DNA of 64,000 bases, from contig JAXMDA010000006.1 of NCBI GenBank assembly GCA_046349085.1, positions 186,001-250,000 on the forward strand. Reading direction: 5' to 3'. A model generated the notes under the pieces. The model was not told the origin of the DNA, did not search any database, and was given only the letters and a program-made list of their open reading frames with translations. Numbering within the stretch: position 1 is the stretch's first letter; each line of letters opens with the position of its first letter. Source of the DNA: JAJXWB01 sp046349085. Lineage in GTDB: Bacteria > Pseudomonadota > Alphaproteobacteria > Rhizobiales > Beijerinckiaceae. The translations under genes were made by a program, and so were the position numbers. Shown piece by piece: positions 1 to 8,862 of this stretch.

Positions 1-56
1 AGCCCGACAAGCATCGGCGCGCAGAGGCGCGCCGCTTTCAGCGACGTTGCGATCAT
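1..56 (-). CDS. N-terminal start of an exported protein, cut by the window edge
   Basis: Reading leftwards from an ATG at position 56 gives 18 complete codons (MIATSLKAARLCAPMLVG) that run off the window. The short basic start followed by a hydrophobic stretch looks like the beginning of a signal peptide. A GAGAGGG Shine-Dalgarno-like sequence lies 8 bases before the ATG. The gap to the stop codon of the Rieske oxygenase upstream is only 13 bases, so it is probably the next gene of that operon, possibly a periplasmic binding protein. The family cannot be named from 18 residues. Confidence 0.5.
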   Translation of the reverse strand, partial: MIATSLKAARLCAPMLVG

Positions 57-69
57 CCGAGAAACCCTC

Positions 70-1254
70 TCAATCCCTGATGTAATTGCCGGCTTCGAAT
101 TCCACCGGCGGCGCATTCGGGTCGAAACTCACGCCGATCGGATCTTCTCCGCGCGCGATTCGGTCGAGCTGGTCGTGCAGCATCCGGCGGATCATCACGA
201 CGCCGCGATCCGATTGCGCGAAGCGCTCCTCCGAATGGATGGTGATCGGACCCTGGCCGACCTGCGCCTCGTAGTCGCCGGGATATTGCTGATGCTCTTC
301 CTCGCTCAGCTCCCACCAGAATTTGCCGTTCATCTTCGAGCGCATGCGGCCGATGTCGCCCTTTTGGCGGACGCGGCCGGCGACATAGATGCGGAAGGTC
401 GTGTCGTCCATCGGCAGCACCCAGCCGATCGATTCGACGCGCGCATATTGCGCGACGCGCGGATTGGGCACGACGCGCAGCGTCGGCAGCGCGGCTTCCG
501 TCACGCGATAGAACGTCTTGCCATCCTCGGCCTTGCGCGTGGAACGGACCGTGACTCCGCGCGAGGACATTTCGAACGTCACCTGCGGCATCGGCGCCAT
601 GGTCTGCGTGAACTGCGCGCCGGAGAAGGAGCCGTGCAGGATCGGCACGTGGAAGGGATCGACGACATTCTCGTAGTGCTGCAGCCAGTTGCAGGGAATG
701 ATCGCCGGCCCCCCGCCGCCGAGCGACGTGTCGTCGGCCTCGACGAATTCGCCCTCGTCCATTTTCTCCAGGCATTCGTAGCGCGGCAGGACGGGCTTGC
801 GGTCGGGCGGCCCCATATAGGCGAAGATCAGGCCGTAGCGCTCCTCCACCGGATACCAGGGCTGGCGCGCGGCCTGCTTGAACAGCCCGCCCTCGGGCTC
901 GCAGGGTTGTTCGAGGCAATGGCCCTGCGCGTCGAACAGCCAGCCATGATAGCAGCAACGGATGCCCTGCGGCTCCACCTTGCCGTAGTAGAGGGTGGTG
1001 CCGCGATGCCGGCAGCGCGCGTGCAGCAGGCCGGCGCGGCCCGCGCCATCGCGGAACAGCACGAGGTCCTCGCCGAGCGCGCGCACCTTGCGCGGCGTAT
1101 TCGTGGCGTCCTCCACGAGCCCGACCGGATGCCAGTAGCGCCGCAGCAATTCGCCCATCGGCGCGCCGCGCTCGACGCGCACCAGTTCGTCCTTGATCTT
1201 GGGCGGCGGCAGTTCGTAGGCCGTCCCTTCGTCGCGCGGCGCGCGGGCGTCCAT
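70..1254 (-). CDS. Rieske [2Fe-2S] aromatic ring-hydroxylating/demethylating oxygenase, alpha subunit
   Basis: A 394-residue oxygenase of the phthalate dioxygenase/vanillate demethylase class, expected to hydroxylate or O-demethylate an aromatic compound using electrons from a separate reductase. The Rieske cluster ligands are visible as C81-x-H83 and C100-x2-H103. The mononuclear iron site is D199-P-F-H202-x4-H207. The open frame extends upstream to 1443, but the start at 1254 fits the family and leaves room for the divergent MarR gene; the longer start would overlap that gene and the operator. No reductase lies in the window. The gene is divergent from the MarR regulator, with a palindromic operator between them, so it is probably induced by its aromatic substrate. 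The substrate cannot be read from the sequence. Confidence 0.88.
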   Translation of the reverse strand: MDARAPRDEGTAYELPPPKIKDELVRVERGAPMGELLRRYWHPVGLVEDATNTPRKVRALGEDLVLFRDGAGRAGLLHARCRHRGTTLYYGKVEPQGIRCCYHGWLFDAQGHCLEQPCEPEGGLFKQAARQPWYPVEERYGLIFAYMGPPDRKPVLPRYECLEKMDEGEFVEADDTSLGGGGPAIIPCNWLQHYENVVDPFHVPILHGSFSGAQFTQTMAPMPQVTFEMSSRGVTVRSTRKAEDGKTFYRVTEAALPTLRVVPNPRVAQYARVESIGWVLPMDDTTFRIYVAGRVRQKGDIGRMRSKMNGKFWWELSEEEHQQYPGDYEAQVGQGPITIHSEERFAQSDRGVVMIRRMLHDQLDRIARGEDPIGVSFDPNAPPVEFEAGNYIRD

Positions 1255-1315
1255 TGGCGTCTCCCGGGATTGCGCGTCTGTTCCGCGCGCATTGTCGGGA
1301 ACGAGACTAGGCGTG

Positions 1316-1334
1316 TAGTTGCCGTTGTCAACTA
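1316..1334. promoter_or_regulatory. Palindromic operator, probably for the MarR regulator
   Basis: A perfect inverted repeat TAGTTG-N7-CAACTA sits in the 115-base gap between the divergent Rieske oxygenase and MarR genes. Size and AGTTG/CAACT half-sites resemble operators of MarR-family repressors of aromatic catabolism. From here a bound repressor could block both promoters. Confidence 0.6.
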
Positions 1335-1369
1335 TTGCATTCCCGCCCGTCATCTGGTCGGGTGCGGCC

Positions 1370-1873
1370 ATGCCTGCGTCGAAGCCGGAATCAGAGCGTT
1401 CGACAGCGCCCGTCGACGCCTTCGTCGCCCGGCGCATTCTCATCCTGTCGAATGTGCTGCGCCGCGCAGCGGCCCTGCGCTATCGACGGCTGCTCGACAT
1501 TTCCGTCGGCGAATGGGGCGCGATTGCAGAGCTTGGTCTGCGCGCGCCCTGCACGCTCAACGAGCTGGCGCGCGGCCTCGCGCTCGACAAGACGCGGCTG
1601 AGCCGCACCGTCTCCGGCCTCGAGACGCGCGGATTCGTGCAGCGCCGCGTCAATCCGCGCGACAACAGGGAGACGCTCATCAGCCTGACCAAGGCGGGCG
1701 AGCGCGCCTATGCGCGCATGATCGGCTCGGCGGAGGGAACGAACGCGGCCTTGCTCGCGCCATTTTCCGAAGAGGAGCGCAGCGCGCTCAAGACGCTCGT
1801 CGAGCGCCTGACCGATCGCGCGCGCGAAATTCTTGTGAAGGAACAGGGAGGCGACGGTGGCGACCGCGACTGA
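1370..1873 (+). CDS. MarR-family transcriptional regulator
   Basis: A 167-residue winged-helix regulator. The middle carries the typical MarR recognition region (LNELARGLALDKTRLSRTV followed by a GFVQRR wing and a charged NPRDNRE segment). MarR proteins usually dimerise on a palindrome and release it when an aromatic ligand binds. The start at 1370 is chosen over the in-frame ATG at 1319, because the latter would place the operator at 1316-1334 across the start codon. It is divergent from the Rieske oxygenase, its likely target, and 12 bases upstream of the SulP transporter, with which it may be co-transcribed. Confidence 0.87.
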   Translation: MPASKPESERSTAPVDAFVARRILILSNVLRRAAALRYRRLLDISVGEWGAIAELGLRAPCTLNELARGLALDKTRLSRTVSGLETRGFVQRRVNPRDNRETLISLTKAGERAYARMIGSAEGTNAALLAPFSEEERSALKTLVERLTDRAREILVKEQGGDGGDRD

Positions 1874-1885
1874 CGACCGCGGCGG

Positions 1886-3523
1886 ATGCGACACGGCTCT
1901 GCGCCCATGCGCTACGATCTGATCGCGGGTCTTTCGGTCGCGGGACTTCTGCTGCCGGAATCCGTGGCCTATTCCTCGATAGCCGGCCTCGCGCCGCAAC
2001 ACGGCCTGTTTGCGGCGATCGTCGGCCTTCTCGCCTACGCCGCGTTCGGGCGCTCGCGCTACGCCGTCGTTGCGCCGACCTCCTCGTCCGCCGCCATTCT
2101 GGCCGCAGCGGCCGCCTCCGTAGCATTCGATACGCCGCAGGCTCACCGCGAGGCGCTCGCCTTCGGCGCGACGATCCTCGCGGGCATTTTCTTCCTCGTC
2201 GCCGCCGCGCTCCGGCTCGGACGCCTGTCGAATTTCATCTCGCGGCCCGTGCTGCGCGGCTTTGCCTTCGGCCTCGCCGTCACCATCGTCGCGCGCCAGA
2301 TGCCTGGCGTGCTCGCGCTCGACGGCGCCAACGGCAGTTTCGTCCACGTCGTCGTCACGCTCGCGCTCCGCTGGCGCGACTGGAACATGACGAGCCTGTC
2401 GATCGGCGTGGCGGCGCTTGCGACGCTCGTCGCGCTCCGTCGCTTTCCCGCCCTGCCCGGCGCGTTCATCGTGCTCGTCGGCGGCATTCTCCTGTCCTAT
2501 GTCGTGGATCTGCCGGCGTTGAACGTGCGACTCGTCGGCGCCATCGATGTCGTCCCGTTCTGGCCCGGCCTGCCGGACCTCGCCTGGCGGGAATGGACGC
2601 GGCTGGCGGAAGTCGCGACGCCGCTCTTTCTCATCATCTACGTCGAATCGTGGGGATCGATGCGCAGCCTCGCGCTGCGACATGGCGACGGCCTCGACGC
2701 CAATCGCGAAATGCTCGCCCTCGGCCTCGCCAATCTTCTATCGGGCCTCATGCGCGGCCTTCCGGTCGGCGCGGGCTTTTCCGCTTCTTCGGCCTGCGAG
2801 GCGGCCGGCGCGCGCACCAGGCTTGCCGGTTTTGCGGCGGCCCTCGTCATGATCGCGCTCATCCTGAGCGCCGGCTCCTACATGGCCCGATTGCCGCAGC
2901 CAGTTCTCGCGGCGGTCGTCGTCGCCGCGCTCCTGCACGCCCTCGATCCGGCGCCGCTCCTGCGGCTCTGGCGCATCGACCGCGATCAATATATCGCGCT
3001 CGCCGCCGCGCTCGGCGTCATGATTCTCGGCGTGGTCGACGGCATGCTGCTGGCGGTGGCCCTTTCCATCGTCGCCATCCTGCAGCGCATGGCGTCGCCG
3101 AAACTCGTCGTGCTCGGCCGCCTGAAAGGCAGCCACGATTTCGTGGAGGCTACGCAGACCGGCGTCGACATCGATCCGCGCATCGAGATATTGCGGCCGA
3201 CGCAGCCGCTGTTCTTCGCCAATGCCGACGATGTTCTCGCCGACGTCGTCGCCTGCATGCAAGCCAACGCGGCTGCCGAGGCGGCAATCCTCAGTCTCGA
3301 GGAGACGCCGAGCCTCGATTCGACGACGCTCGACGCGCTGATCGAATGCGACGCGCGGCTGAAGGCGCTCGGCCGGCGCCTGTTCCTCGCGCGCGTAAAA
3401 CGATCCGTTGCGGAAACATTGGCGGCGGCCGGCGCGGACGATCTCGCCATGCGCGCCGCGCAGAATTTCAGCGTGTCGGACGCCTGGAAGGCGGCGACGG
3501 CGGCGCTTGCGGAAAAGACGTGA
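1886..3523 (+). CDS. SulP-family anion transporter with C-terminal STAS domain
   Basis: A 545-residue inner-membrane protein of the SulP (SLC26-like) family. The N-terminal signature region around residues 12-40 (LSVAGLLLPESVAYSSIAG) is the conserved first helix. It is followed by about ten to twelve hydrophobic segments to near residue 400, then a soluble STAS domain (roughly 420-530) with the typical SLEETPSLDSTTLDAL stretch. Members move sulfate, bicarbonate or carboxylates, sometimes with protons; the substrate cannot be predicted here. It starts 12 bases after the MarR gene, so the pair may form an operon. An alternative start is the ATG at 1907. Confidence 0.88.
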   Translation: MRHGSAPMRYDLIAGLSVAGLLLPESVAYSSIAGLAPQHGLFAAIVGLLAYAAFGRSRYAVVAPTSSSAAILAAAAASVAFDTPQAHREALAFGATILAGIFFLVAAALRLGRLSNFISRPVLRGFAFGLAVTIVARQMPGVLALDGANGSFVHVVVTLALRWRDWNMTSLSIGVAALATLVALRRFPALPGAFIVLVGGILLSYVVDLPALNVRLVGAIDVVPFWPGLPDLAWREWTRLAEVATPLFLIIYVESWGSMRSLALRHGDGLDANREMLALGLANLLSGLMRGLPVGAGFSASSACEAAGARTRLAGFAAALVMIALILSAGSYMARLPQPVLAAVVVAALLHALDPAPLLRLWRIDRDQYIALAAALGVMILGVVDGMLLAVALSIVAILQRMASPKLVVLGRLKGSHDFVEATQTGVDIDPRIEILRPTQPLFFANADDVLADVVACMQANAAAEAAILSLEETPSLDSTTLDALIECDARLKALGRRLFLARVKRSVAETLAAAGADDLAMRAAQNFSVSDAWKAATAALAEKT

Positions 3524-3526
3524 AGC

Positions 3527-4156
3527 TCAGCGCCAGGCGAAAACCGGCTGCTCGAGATGCGCGACGCGCGTGATGCGGCCGGCGACGAGTTCGCAGAACT
3601 GGTAGAGGAAGGCGGCTGTGGGCGCATGGACCGTGCTGTCCCACAGGCGCATGCGGATCACCGGCCTGTCGCTTTCGGGAATCGTCAGGAATTCGAGACG
3701 CGCCTGGTCGGTCAATTGCGTCATGGGCGCGCGATGCACGGACTCGACTTCGTCCGGATTGGGATTGAAGTTTCTGATGCGCCCGCCCCAGATCACCACC
3801 GGCGTGACGACATAGCCGGAGCGGGTCGGATAATCGTCGAGCGTGGCGAGCGCGTCGTCGCGCGAAATCTTCAGCCCGAGTTCCTCGTCGAGCTCGCGCA
3901 GGGCGGCGTCGACCGGCGTCTCGCCGGCGTCGCAGCGCCCGCCGGGCAGCGCCCATTGCGCGGCGTGGCTGCGCAGCTTGGCCGAGCGGCGCGTGAGCAG
4001 AAGGCAGGGATCGTTCTTGTTGACGCCGTCGACCACGACCAGGGCGACGGCGGCGTGCTTGAGGCCCTGGGCCTCCGGAGGCTGCGGCAGTCGTGTGAAA
4101 CTCGCGCAGAGGTCCGTCAGCCGCGCGCGGCCTGCATCGTCGATTGAGATCGTCAT
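3527..4156 (-). CDS. NUDIX hydrolase of the CoA pyrophosphatase (NudL/YeaB) type
   Basis: A protein of about 209 residues. The NUDIX box (G-x5-E-x7-REL-x-EE-x-GL) is complete, beginning GGRCDAGETPVDAALREL. It is preceded by the LLTRRS..LRSHAAQWALPGG stretch that marks the CoA-pyrophosphatase subgroup. Such enzymes split CoA derivatives to phosphopantetheine and 3',5'-ADP, needing Mg2+ or Mn2+. The open frame continues far upstream, but the ATG at 4156 (or at 4171, five codons earlier) gives a normal family length. It is convergent with the SulP gene 3 bases away and lies 47 bases after the glycosyltransferase on the same strand. Confidence 0.85.
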   Translation of the reverse strand: MTISIDDAGRARLTDLCASFTRLPQPPEAQGLKHAAVALVVVDGVNKNDPCLLLTRRSAKLRSHAAQWALPGGRCDAGETPVDAALRELDEELGLKISRDDALATLDDYPTRSGYVVTPVVIWGGRIRNFNPNPDEVESVHRAPMTQLTDQARLEFLTIPESDRPVIRMRLWDSTVHAPTAAFLYQFCELVAGRITRVAHLEQPVFAWR

Positions 4157-4203
4157 GCGCTTTCGTCGCATGCTCCGGCCGGAGCCGCAACCGCGCGGCG
4201 CGC

Positions 4204-5424
4204 CTACCTGATCAGCGGCGCCGCTATGGCCGCGAGCCGCGCGCAATAGGCGGCCTCGCTGAAGTGGGCGTCGTAGGCGGCGCGCGAGGCGCTTGCCGCG
4301 CGTTCGGCCGGCGTCGGCGCGGGCGCCGCCGCCGCTTTCTCGAGGGCGGCGGCGAAGGCTTCCGCATCGTCGGCGAGCGTGACGTTCGACAGGCCCGAGG
4401 GATCGAGATTCATGCCGCGGAAGGCGTGCGCGGTGGCGATCAGCGGCAGGCCGCTCGCCATCGCTTCCACGCTCTTGATCGAGAGGCCCGTGCCGCTGGT
4501 CGTCGGCAGCAGCGCCAGCCGCGCGCCGGCGTAGATGTCGCCGATATGCTCGACGCGGCCCGCGAACCAGTCGCGATACTTTTCGTGCAACGCGGCGTCC
4601 GCGGATTTCACGCCGCCCGCGACGGACCCGTAGATCCGCACGGCGATTTCGGGCGCGCGGGGCGCCACCTCGCGCAGAAACCACAGCGCGCTTTCGACGT
4701 TGGCGCGGTTCCAGCTCGACACCAGCACAATCTCGTCGCCGCCGGGCCCGGTCGGAACGGGCGGCACGGCGGGATAGACGAGTTCGTGGCGCTTCTCCGG
4801 CAGCAGCGTGCGGAAGGCCTCGTCTTCCTCGGCGTTCAGGTGCAGCAACACGTCGGCCTTGCGCATCAGATCGAGCTCGCGCCCCAGCATCTGGTCGTAG
4901 CTCGCGAGCGGCCGAAGCCACGGCAGGCCCTCGTTCATGATGACGAACTGGCGCGCCTGCAGGTCGTGCGAATCCATCAAGACCGGCGCCTTGCCTTTCG
5001 CCAGCCGCAGCGCGACGGGCATACAGAAGAAGTGGTTGCAATGGACGATGTCGAACGTCTCGTCCGTCAGCGCCGTCGGCAGTTTCGCGCGCGAAATCAT
5101 GCCGGCGCGGATGACCGCCTGATCGCCGTGGATGTACGGCCAGAGCACGTCGCCGAGGAAATTCGGCGCGAAAACCGACGACAGCGGCGCGCCGACCGAA
5201 AAGCGCTCGTGCGCGTCGAGTTCGGGCGTCGCCTTCGCATAGCCCTTCCAGATCCAGCCGCGATCGGGAACGAAGCCCGGCTGGTCCGAACAGGCGATGG
5301 CGACCACGCGCGCGCCGAGTTGCGTCCAGGCCTCGATCTGGCCGAGCACGACCTGGTAGGTGCCGCAGGAATGCCAGGCCGGATGGACGATGGCGACGCT
5401 GCGCCCTTCGAACGGCCCCTTCAT
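4204..5424 (-). CDS. Glycosyltransferase, GT-B fold (GT4-like), paralogue of its upstream neighbour
   Basis: A 406-residue protein with an N-terminal Rossmann start (VAIVHPAWHSCGTYQV) and a C-terminal half typical of GT4-like enzymes: GDIYAGARLALLPTTSGTGLSIKSVEAMASGLPLIAT has the acidic/glycine nucleotide-sugar-binding pattern, though the canonical E-x7-E is loosely kept. It probably transfers a sugar to a surface glycan or lipid in the cytoplasm. Its start overlaps the stop of the upstream paralogue by 4 bases (ATGA), so the pair is translationally coupled. The two share the AWHSCG, HCNHFF, LHLNAEE and VYPAV..PTGPGG motifs and arose by tandem duplication. Substrate unknown. Confidence 0.8.
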   Translation of the reverse strand: MKGPFEGRSVAIVHPAWHSCGTYQVVLGQIEAWTQLGARVVAIACSDQPGFVPDRGWIWKGYAKATPELDAHERFSVGAPLSSVFAPNFLGDVLWPYIHGDQAVIRAGMISRAKLPTALTDETFDIVHCNHFFCMPVALRLAKGKAPVLMDSHDLQARQFVIMNEGLPWLRPLASYDQMLGRELDLMRKADVLLHLNAEEDEAFRTLLPEKRHELVYPAVPPVPTGPGGDEIVLVSSWNRANVESALWFLREVAPRAPEIAVRIYGSVAGGVKSADAALHEKYRDWFAGRVEHIGDIYAGARLALLPTTSGTGLSIKSVEAMASGLPLIATAHAFRGMNLDPSGLSNVTLADDAEAFAAALEKAAAAPAPTPAERAASASRAAYDAHFSEAAYCARLAAIAAPLIR

Positions 5425-6692
5425 GGCGCCGCCAGCGGCAGCACGATGTCGCGGATCGTTCGCACGTAGGCGTCGTGGGAGAAATTGGCCTCGTAGAACG
5501 TGCGCGTGTCGCTTTTTTCGCGCGCCGCGCCCGAGGCCATCGGGTTGGCGCCGGGGCCTGCAACCGCGGCTGCTTCGAGCGCGGCGGCGAAATCTTGCGC
5601 GCTTTCGCACAGCGTCACGTTGGCGAGGCTCTTCGGATCGACCTTCATGCCGCGAAACGCCTGGGGCGTGGCAAGCAGCGGCGCGCCTGAGGAGAGCGCT
5701 TCGACGGCCTTGATCGAGAGGCCGTGACCCTCGGTCGTCGGCAGCAGCACGAGGCCGGCATTGGCGTAGATCGCGCCGATGTCTTCGACGCGCCCGAGAA
5801 ACAGGTGCTTCCATTTCTCGTAGAGCGCAGGATTGCGCGCCTTCAGCGCGCCGTCGACATTGCCGGCGATCTTCGCCTGCGCGTGCGGCGCTTGGGGCGC
5901 GACATGCTCCAGGAACCATTCGACGCTGAGCGTGTTCGGGAAATTGCCGCTCGCCACGATGACGATGTCGCCGCCGCCCGGCCCCGTCGGCGCTTCCTCC
6001 ACCGCCGGATAGACCAGCGCATTGCGCATCTCCGGCAGGAGTTTCTCGAACGTCTCCCATTCCTCGGCGTTGAGGTGCACGAGCAGGTCGGCCTTGCGAA
6101 GAAAGTCGAGTTCGGTCGCCAGCAACTCGTCGTAGGTCGCGCGCGGCGGCACGACGAAAATGCCTTCGTTGCGCAGATCATATTGCAGCGCCTGCACGTC
6201 CTGCGTCTCGATGACGAGCGGCGCGGTCGCCGACAGGTTGCGCGCGGCGGGAATGCAGAAGAAGTGGTTGCAATGGATGAGATCGACGCGCCGCAGCGCC
6301 AGTTCGTCCGGCAGGCGCGCGAATTTCGTCATGGCTGCGGTGGCGCGGGCGTGGTCGCCGTGGATCAGCGGCCAGTAGAGCTGCGTCCAGAACGCCGGCC
6401 GCGCGAAGATCGAACCCGGCATATTGGCGTAGTAGCGCTCGTCGGCCGGCATGTCCTGAGTATGGGAAATGTAGTCGCGCCAGCGGGGGCTCTCGAGCGA
6501 GGACTGGCCGGGCGGCCATTCCCGCACGGCGAGCGAGATCACATGCGCGCCGAGCTTCTTGTAGACGGCCGCCTGGCTGACGTTCACCTGATAGGAGCCG
6601 CAGGAATGCCAGGCCGCATGAACCACGGCCACCGTCTTGCCGGCGAGCGGAAGTTCTTGATCTGTAACGGCTTGGGAGGCGGATAGCGTCAA
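5421..6692 (-). CDS. Glycosyltransferase, GT-B fold (GT4-like), first of a tandem pair
   Basis: A 423-residue protein, paralogous to the gene that follows it. It has the same N-terminal VAVVHAAWHSCGSYQV segment, the HCNHFFCIPAA motif, and the C-terminal DIGAIYANAGLVLLPTTEGHGLSIKAVEAL nucleotide-sugar site. Expected to be cytoplasmic and to build a surface glycan. The start ATG at 6692 gives a short N-terminal extension not present in the paralogue. It is divergent from the glycosyltransferase-like gene starting near 6815, so a shared promoter region lies around 6693-6814. Acceptor and donor are unknown. Confidence 0.8.
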   Translation of the reverse strand: MTLSASQAVTDQELPLAGKTVAVVHAAWHSCGSYQVNVSQAAVYKKLGAHVISLAVREWPPGQSSLESPRWRDYISHTQDMPADERYYANMPGSIFARPAFWTQLYWPLIHGDHARATAAMTKFARLPDELALRRVDLIHCNHFFCIPAARNLSATAPLVIETQDVQALQYDLRNEGIFVVPPRATYDELLATELDFLRKADLLVHLNAEEWETFEKLLPEMRNALVYPAVEEAPTGPGGGDIVIVASGNFPNTLSVEWFLEHVAPQAPHAQAKIAGNVDGALKARNPALYEKWKHLFLGRVEDIGAIYANAGLVLLPTTEGHGLSIKAVEALSSGAPLLATPQAFRGMKVDPKSLANVTLCESAQDFAAALEAAAVAGPGANPMASGAAREKSDTRTFYEANFSHDAYVRTIRDIVLPLAAP

Positions 6693-6802
6693 ATCGTCGT
6701 TCCGGCCGGGTCTCGAGGCCTATTGTCTAGGCGGCCCCGGATATGGGACAAGGCGCCCGCGTCCGCAGGTCCCGGAAGCCTCAGGGATCGGCGGGTCTTC
6801 AT

Positions 6803-6807
6803 AAGGA
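6803..6807 (+). promoter_or_regulatory. AAGGA ribosome binding site that favours a TTG start
   Basis: AAGGA lies 7 bases before the TTG at 6815. The in-frame ATG at 6743 has no comparable site and would add 24 residues of basic, low-complexity sequence, so the TTG is the better start. Confidence 0.5.
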
Positions 6808-6814
6808 TTATTTC

Positions 6815-7666
6815 TTGTCGAATCCAGAGCAAACGACTGCGGCGCCCAAGAGGGGCATGGCCATCGTCGCCAACGATAAGATCGCCGAGTGGCTCCTGCC
6901 CTTTCTGGAGAGCTGGAAGCGCCATGACGCCCATATTCCGCTCTATCTGATCCCCTACGACGACAATCTGACCGTTACCCGCCGCGCCGCCCGCGCCTAT
7001 GGCGTGACGATGGTGGAAGAGGTCGACAAGCGCGTCGATCGTCTCGCGGCCGACCTCTATCCTCTTTTTCCGGGCTATCGCCGCCGCCTGCGCAAGCTGC
7101 AGTCGCTCGCCCTGCCGCTGGACGAAGTCATCTACATCGACGTCGACATCGTGCTGTTCCGCGATTTTTCGCCAATGTTCGGGCTCTTGAAGAAGGGCGA
7201 GACGGAATTCATCATCGCCTCGCCATCCTTCGAATATGTCTACAACAAGAAGAAGGACGACTATCCCGATCTCAAGGACGCTCTGCTGTTCAACGACGGC
7301 TATTTCGTCACGTCCAACAAGTTCCTCGATCTCGACATGTTCGTGGAGACCATGACGCGCGACGCCAAGTTGTTCCACAAGGTGCGCAAGCGCGGCATGC
7401 TGTTCGCCCAGCCCGTCGTGAACTTCACCTGCCACCGCAACGACGTGAAGATCCGGCTGATGTCCGACCTCATCCCCAACGCCTCGCACGAGACCTTCTA
7501 CAAGGCCAAGGGCGTGACGTTCAAAGACGGCGCGCCGCTGGATTTCCAGGGCAAGGAAATCTACTTCTGCCATTGGGCCGGCTTGCAGAGCACGCCCGGC
7601 AAGCTCGCTTTCGACGACGCCTGGCGCGAATATTCGAACGCGGCCTGGGCAAAGGTCGGGCGGTAA
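6815..7666 (+). CDS. GT-A-like nucleotide-sugar transferase
   Basis: A protein of 283 residues from the TTG at 6815 (307 from the ATG at 6743). The segment YIDVDIVLFRDFSP contains a DVD motif, the metal and nucleotide-sugar site of GT-A enzymes, and the end (YFCHWAG) resembles family members that close the active site with His/Trp. It likely adds a sugar to a glycan or glycolipid in the cytoplasm. The next gene, the LptF/G-like permease, starts 16 bases on, so the two form an operon. It is divergent from the glycosyltransferase pair, which suggests one surface-glycan locus. Family is fairly clear; substrate is not. Confidence 0.72.
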   Translation: MSNPEQTTAAPKRGMAIVANDKIAEWLLPFLESWKRHDAHIPLYLIPYDDNLTVTRRAARAYGVTMVEEVDKRVDRLAADLYPLFPGYRRRLRKLQSLALPLDEVIYIDVDIVLFRDFSPMFGLLKKGETEFIIASPSFEYVYNKKKDDYPDLKDALLFNDGYFVTSNKFLDLDMFVETMTRDAKLFHKVRKRGMLFAQPVVNFTCHRNDVKIRLMSDLIPNASHETFYKAKGVTFKDGAPLDFQGKEIYFCHWAGLQSTPGKLAFDDAWREYSNAAWAKVGR

Positions 7667-7682
7667 CGCGAAACGGCGGACG

Positions 7683-8831
7683 ATGGAACAGACGCCGCGG
7701 ATTCTTTCGGTCTATCTCGGCAAGCGTGTCCTGCTCGGGACGTTCGTCGTGCAGGTCGCGCTGACCATTCCCGTCGTCCTGTCCGCCCTGTTCCACCAAT
7801 TGCCGCCGGCGGCGCTGCGCGGCGGCCTGCTCGGGCCCGCGCTGATCGGCACGTTGCCCACCGTCACCTATATCGCCCTGCCGATCTCGGTCGGCGTCGC
7901 CGCCGCCCTCGAATTCTCGCGCATGACGTCGGAGGGCATGGTGGCGGTCCTCTATTCGCTCCGGCTCTCCGCCTGGTCGATCGCCCGGCCGGCGATCGTC
8001 TGCGCGCTTGGGGCGACCGCGCTCGGCTATCTCTGCTCCTGCTGGTTCGCGCCGCGCTACGTCGGCGCCATGCACGACGTGCTCAACGTCATCCGGCATT
8101 CGCTCAACCACCGCATGCTGGAGCCCGGCCAGTTCTACTCCTTCGACGAGGGGCGGCGCATCGTCTACTTCGAAAAGTGGGAGACGCCCGATATCGCCGC
8201 CAATGTGTTCATTCGCCAGCGCGCGCCGGAGAAGAAGGTCGAGGAGACGATCACGGCGAGCCGCGCGGAATTCCGGCGCAACGACTTCAACGTCGTGATG
8301 ATTCTGACGCACGGACAGATCCAGAGCCGTCCCGACGACGGCCGGCGCGTGCGTGTCTCTGATTTCGACGAATACGCGATTTCCCTGCCGATGCAGGGCG
8401 CCAAGGCCCTGCCGTCGCGCAACTGGAAGGGCGTGTTCGAACTGAACATGCGCGATTTCTTCGCCTACATGAAATACGCCATGGTCGATCGCCGCAATTT
8501 CGCGGAATGGGCGTCGGAGGCCGTCAAGAGGCTCGTCATTCCCGCGCTCGCGCTCGCCCATACCCTGCTCGGCATCGGCCTCGTGTTGAACGTCGCCAGC
8601 GCAACGGGCCGCCGGTCGGCGGCGGGCGGCGCCGTCGTCGCGGTCCTGCCGGCCGTACATATCGGCATTCTCGTGGCGGCCGAAACGCTGATCCGCGCCA
8701 ATCCCGCGCTGGCGATCTTCGTCGCCGGGCTGGCGATTGCAGAAATCGCCTGCGGCGTCTGGCTGATCCAGCGCCAGCAGATCGGCGACGCCCGGCGGGC
8801 CGCGCCCACGCCGGCGCTCGCGGGAGCGTGA
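7683..8831 (+). CDS. Orphan LptF/LptG (YjgP/YjgQ) family permease
   Basis: A 382-residue inner-membrane protein with the LptF/G layout: N-terminal membrane segments (about residues 15-110), a periplasmic jellyroll-like region (about 120-280, containing FYSFDEGRRIVYFEK), and C-terminal membrane segments (about 285-370). In LPS export LptF and LptG form a heterodimer with LptB that lifts LPS to the LptC-A bridge. This copy stands alone, without a partner or an lptB, next to glycosyltransferases and close to sphingolipid genes. It may serve a different or alternative lipid; that is inference. It ends in a convergent arrangement with the ABC exporter, separated by a hairpin. Confidence 0.82.
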   Translation: MEQTPRILSVYLGKRVLLGTFVVQVALTIPVVLSALFHQLPPAALRGGLLGPALIGTLPTVTYIALPISVGVAAALEFSRMTSEGMVAVLYSLRLSAWSIARPAIVCALGATALGYLCSCWFAPRYVGAMHDVLNVIRHSLNHRMLEPGQFYSFDEGRRIVYFEKWETPDIAANVFIRQRAPEKKVEETITASRAEFRRNDFNVVMILTHGQIQSRPDDGRRVRVSDFDEYAISLPMQGAKALPSRNWKGVFELNMRDFFAYMKYAMVDRRNFAEWASEAVKRLVIPALALAHTLLGIGLVLNVASATGRRSAAGGAVVAVLPAVHIGILVAAETLIRANPALAIFVAGLAIAEIACGVWLIQRQQIGDARRAAPTPALAGA

Positions 8832-8862
8832 CCGAAGCCCTCGTCCTGGGGGTGTGGCCCGC

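Noticed and set aside
175..3573. Very long open frame overlapping the Rieske, MarR and SulP genes
   Set aside because: Its protein is Arg/Ala-rich without family motifs and covers recognisable genes in other frames; long spurious frames are expected in high-GC DNA.
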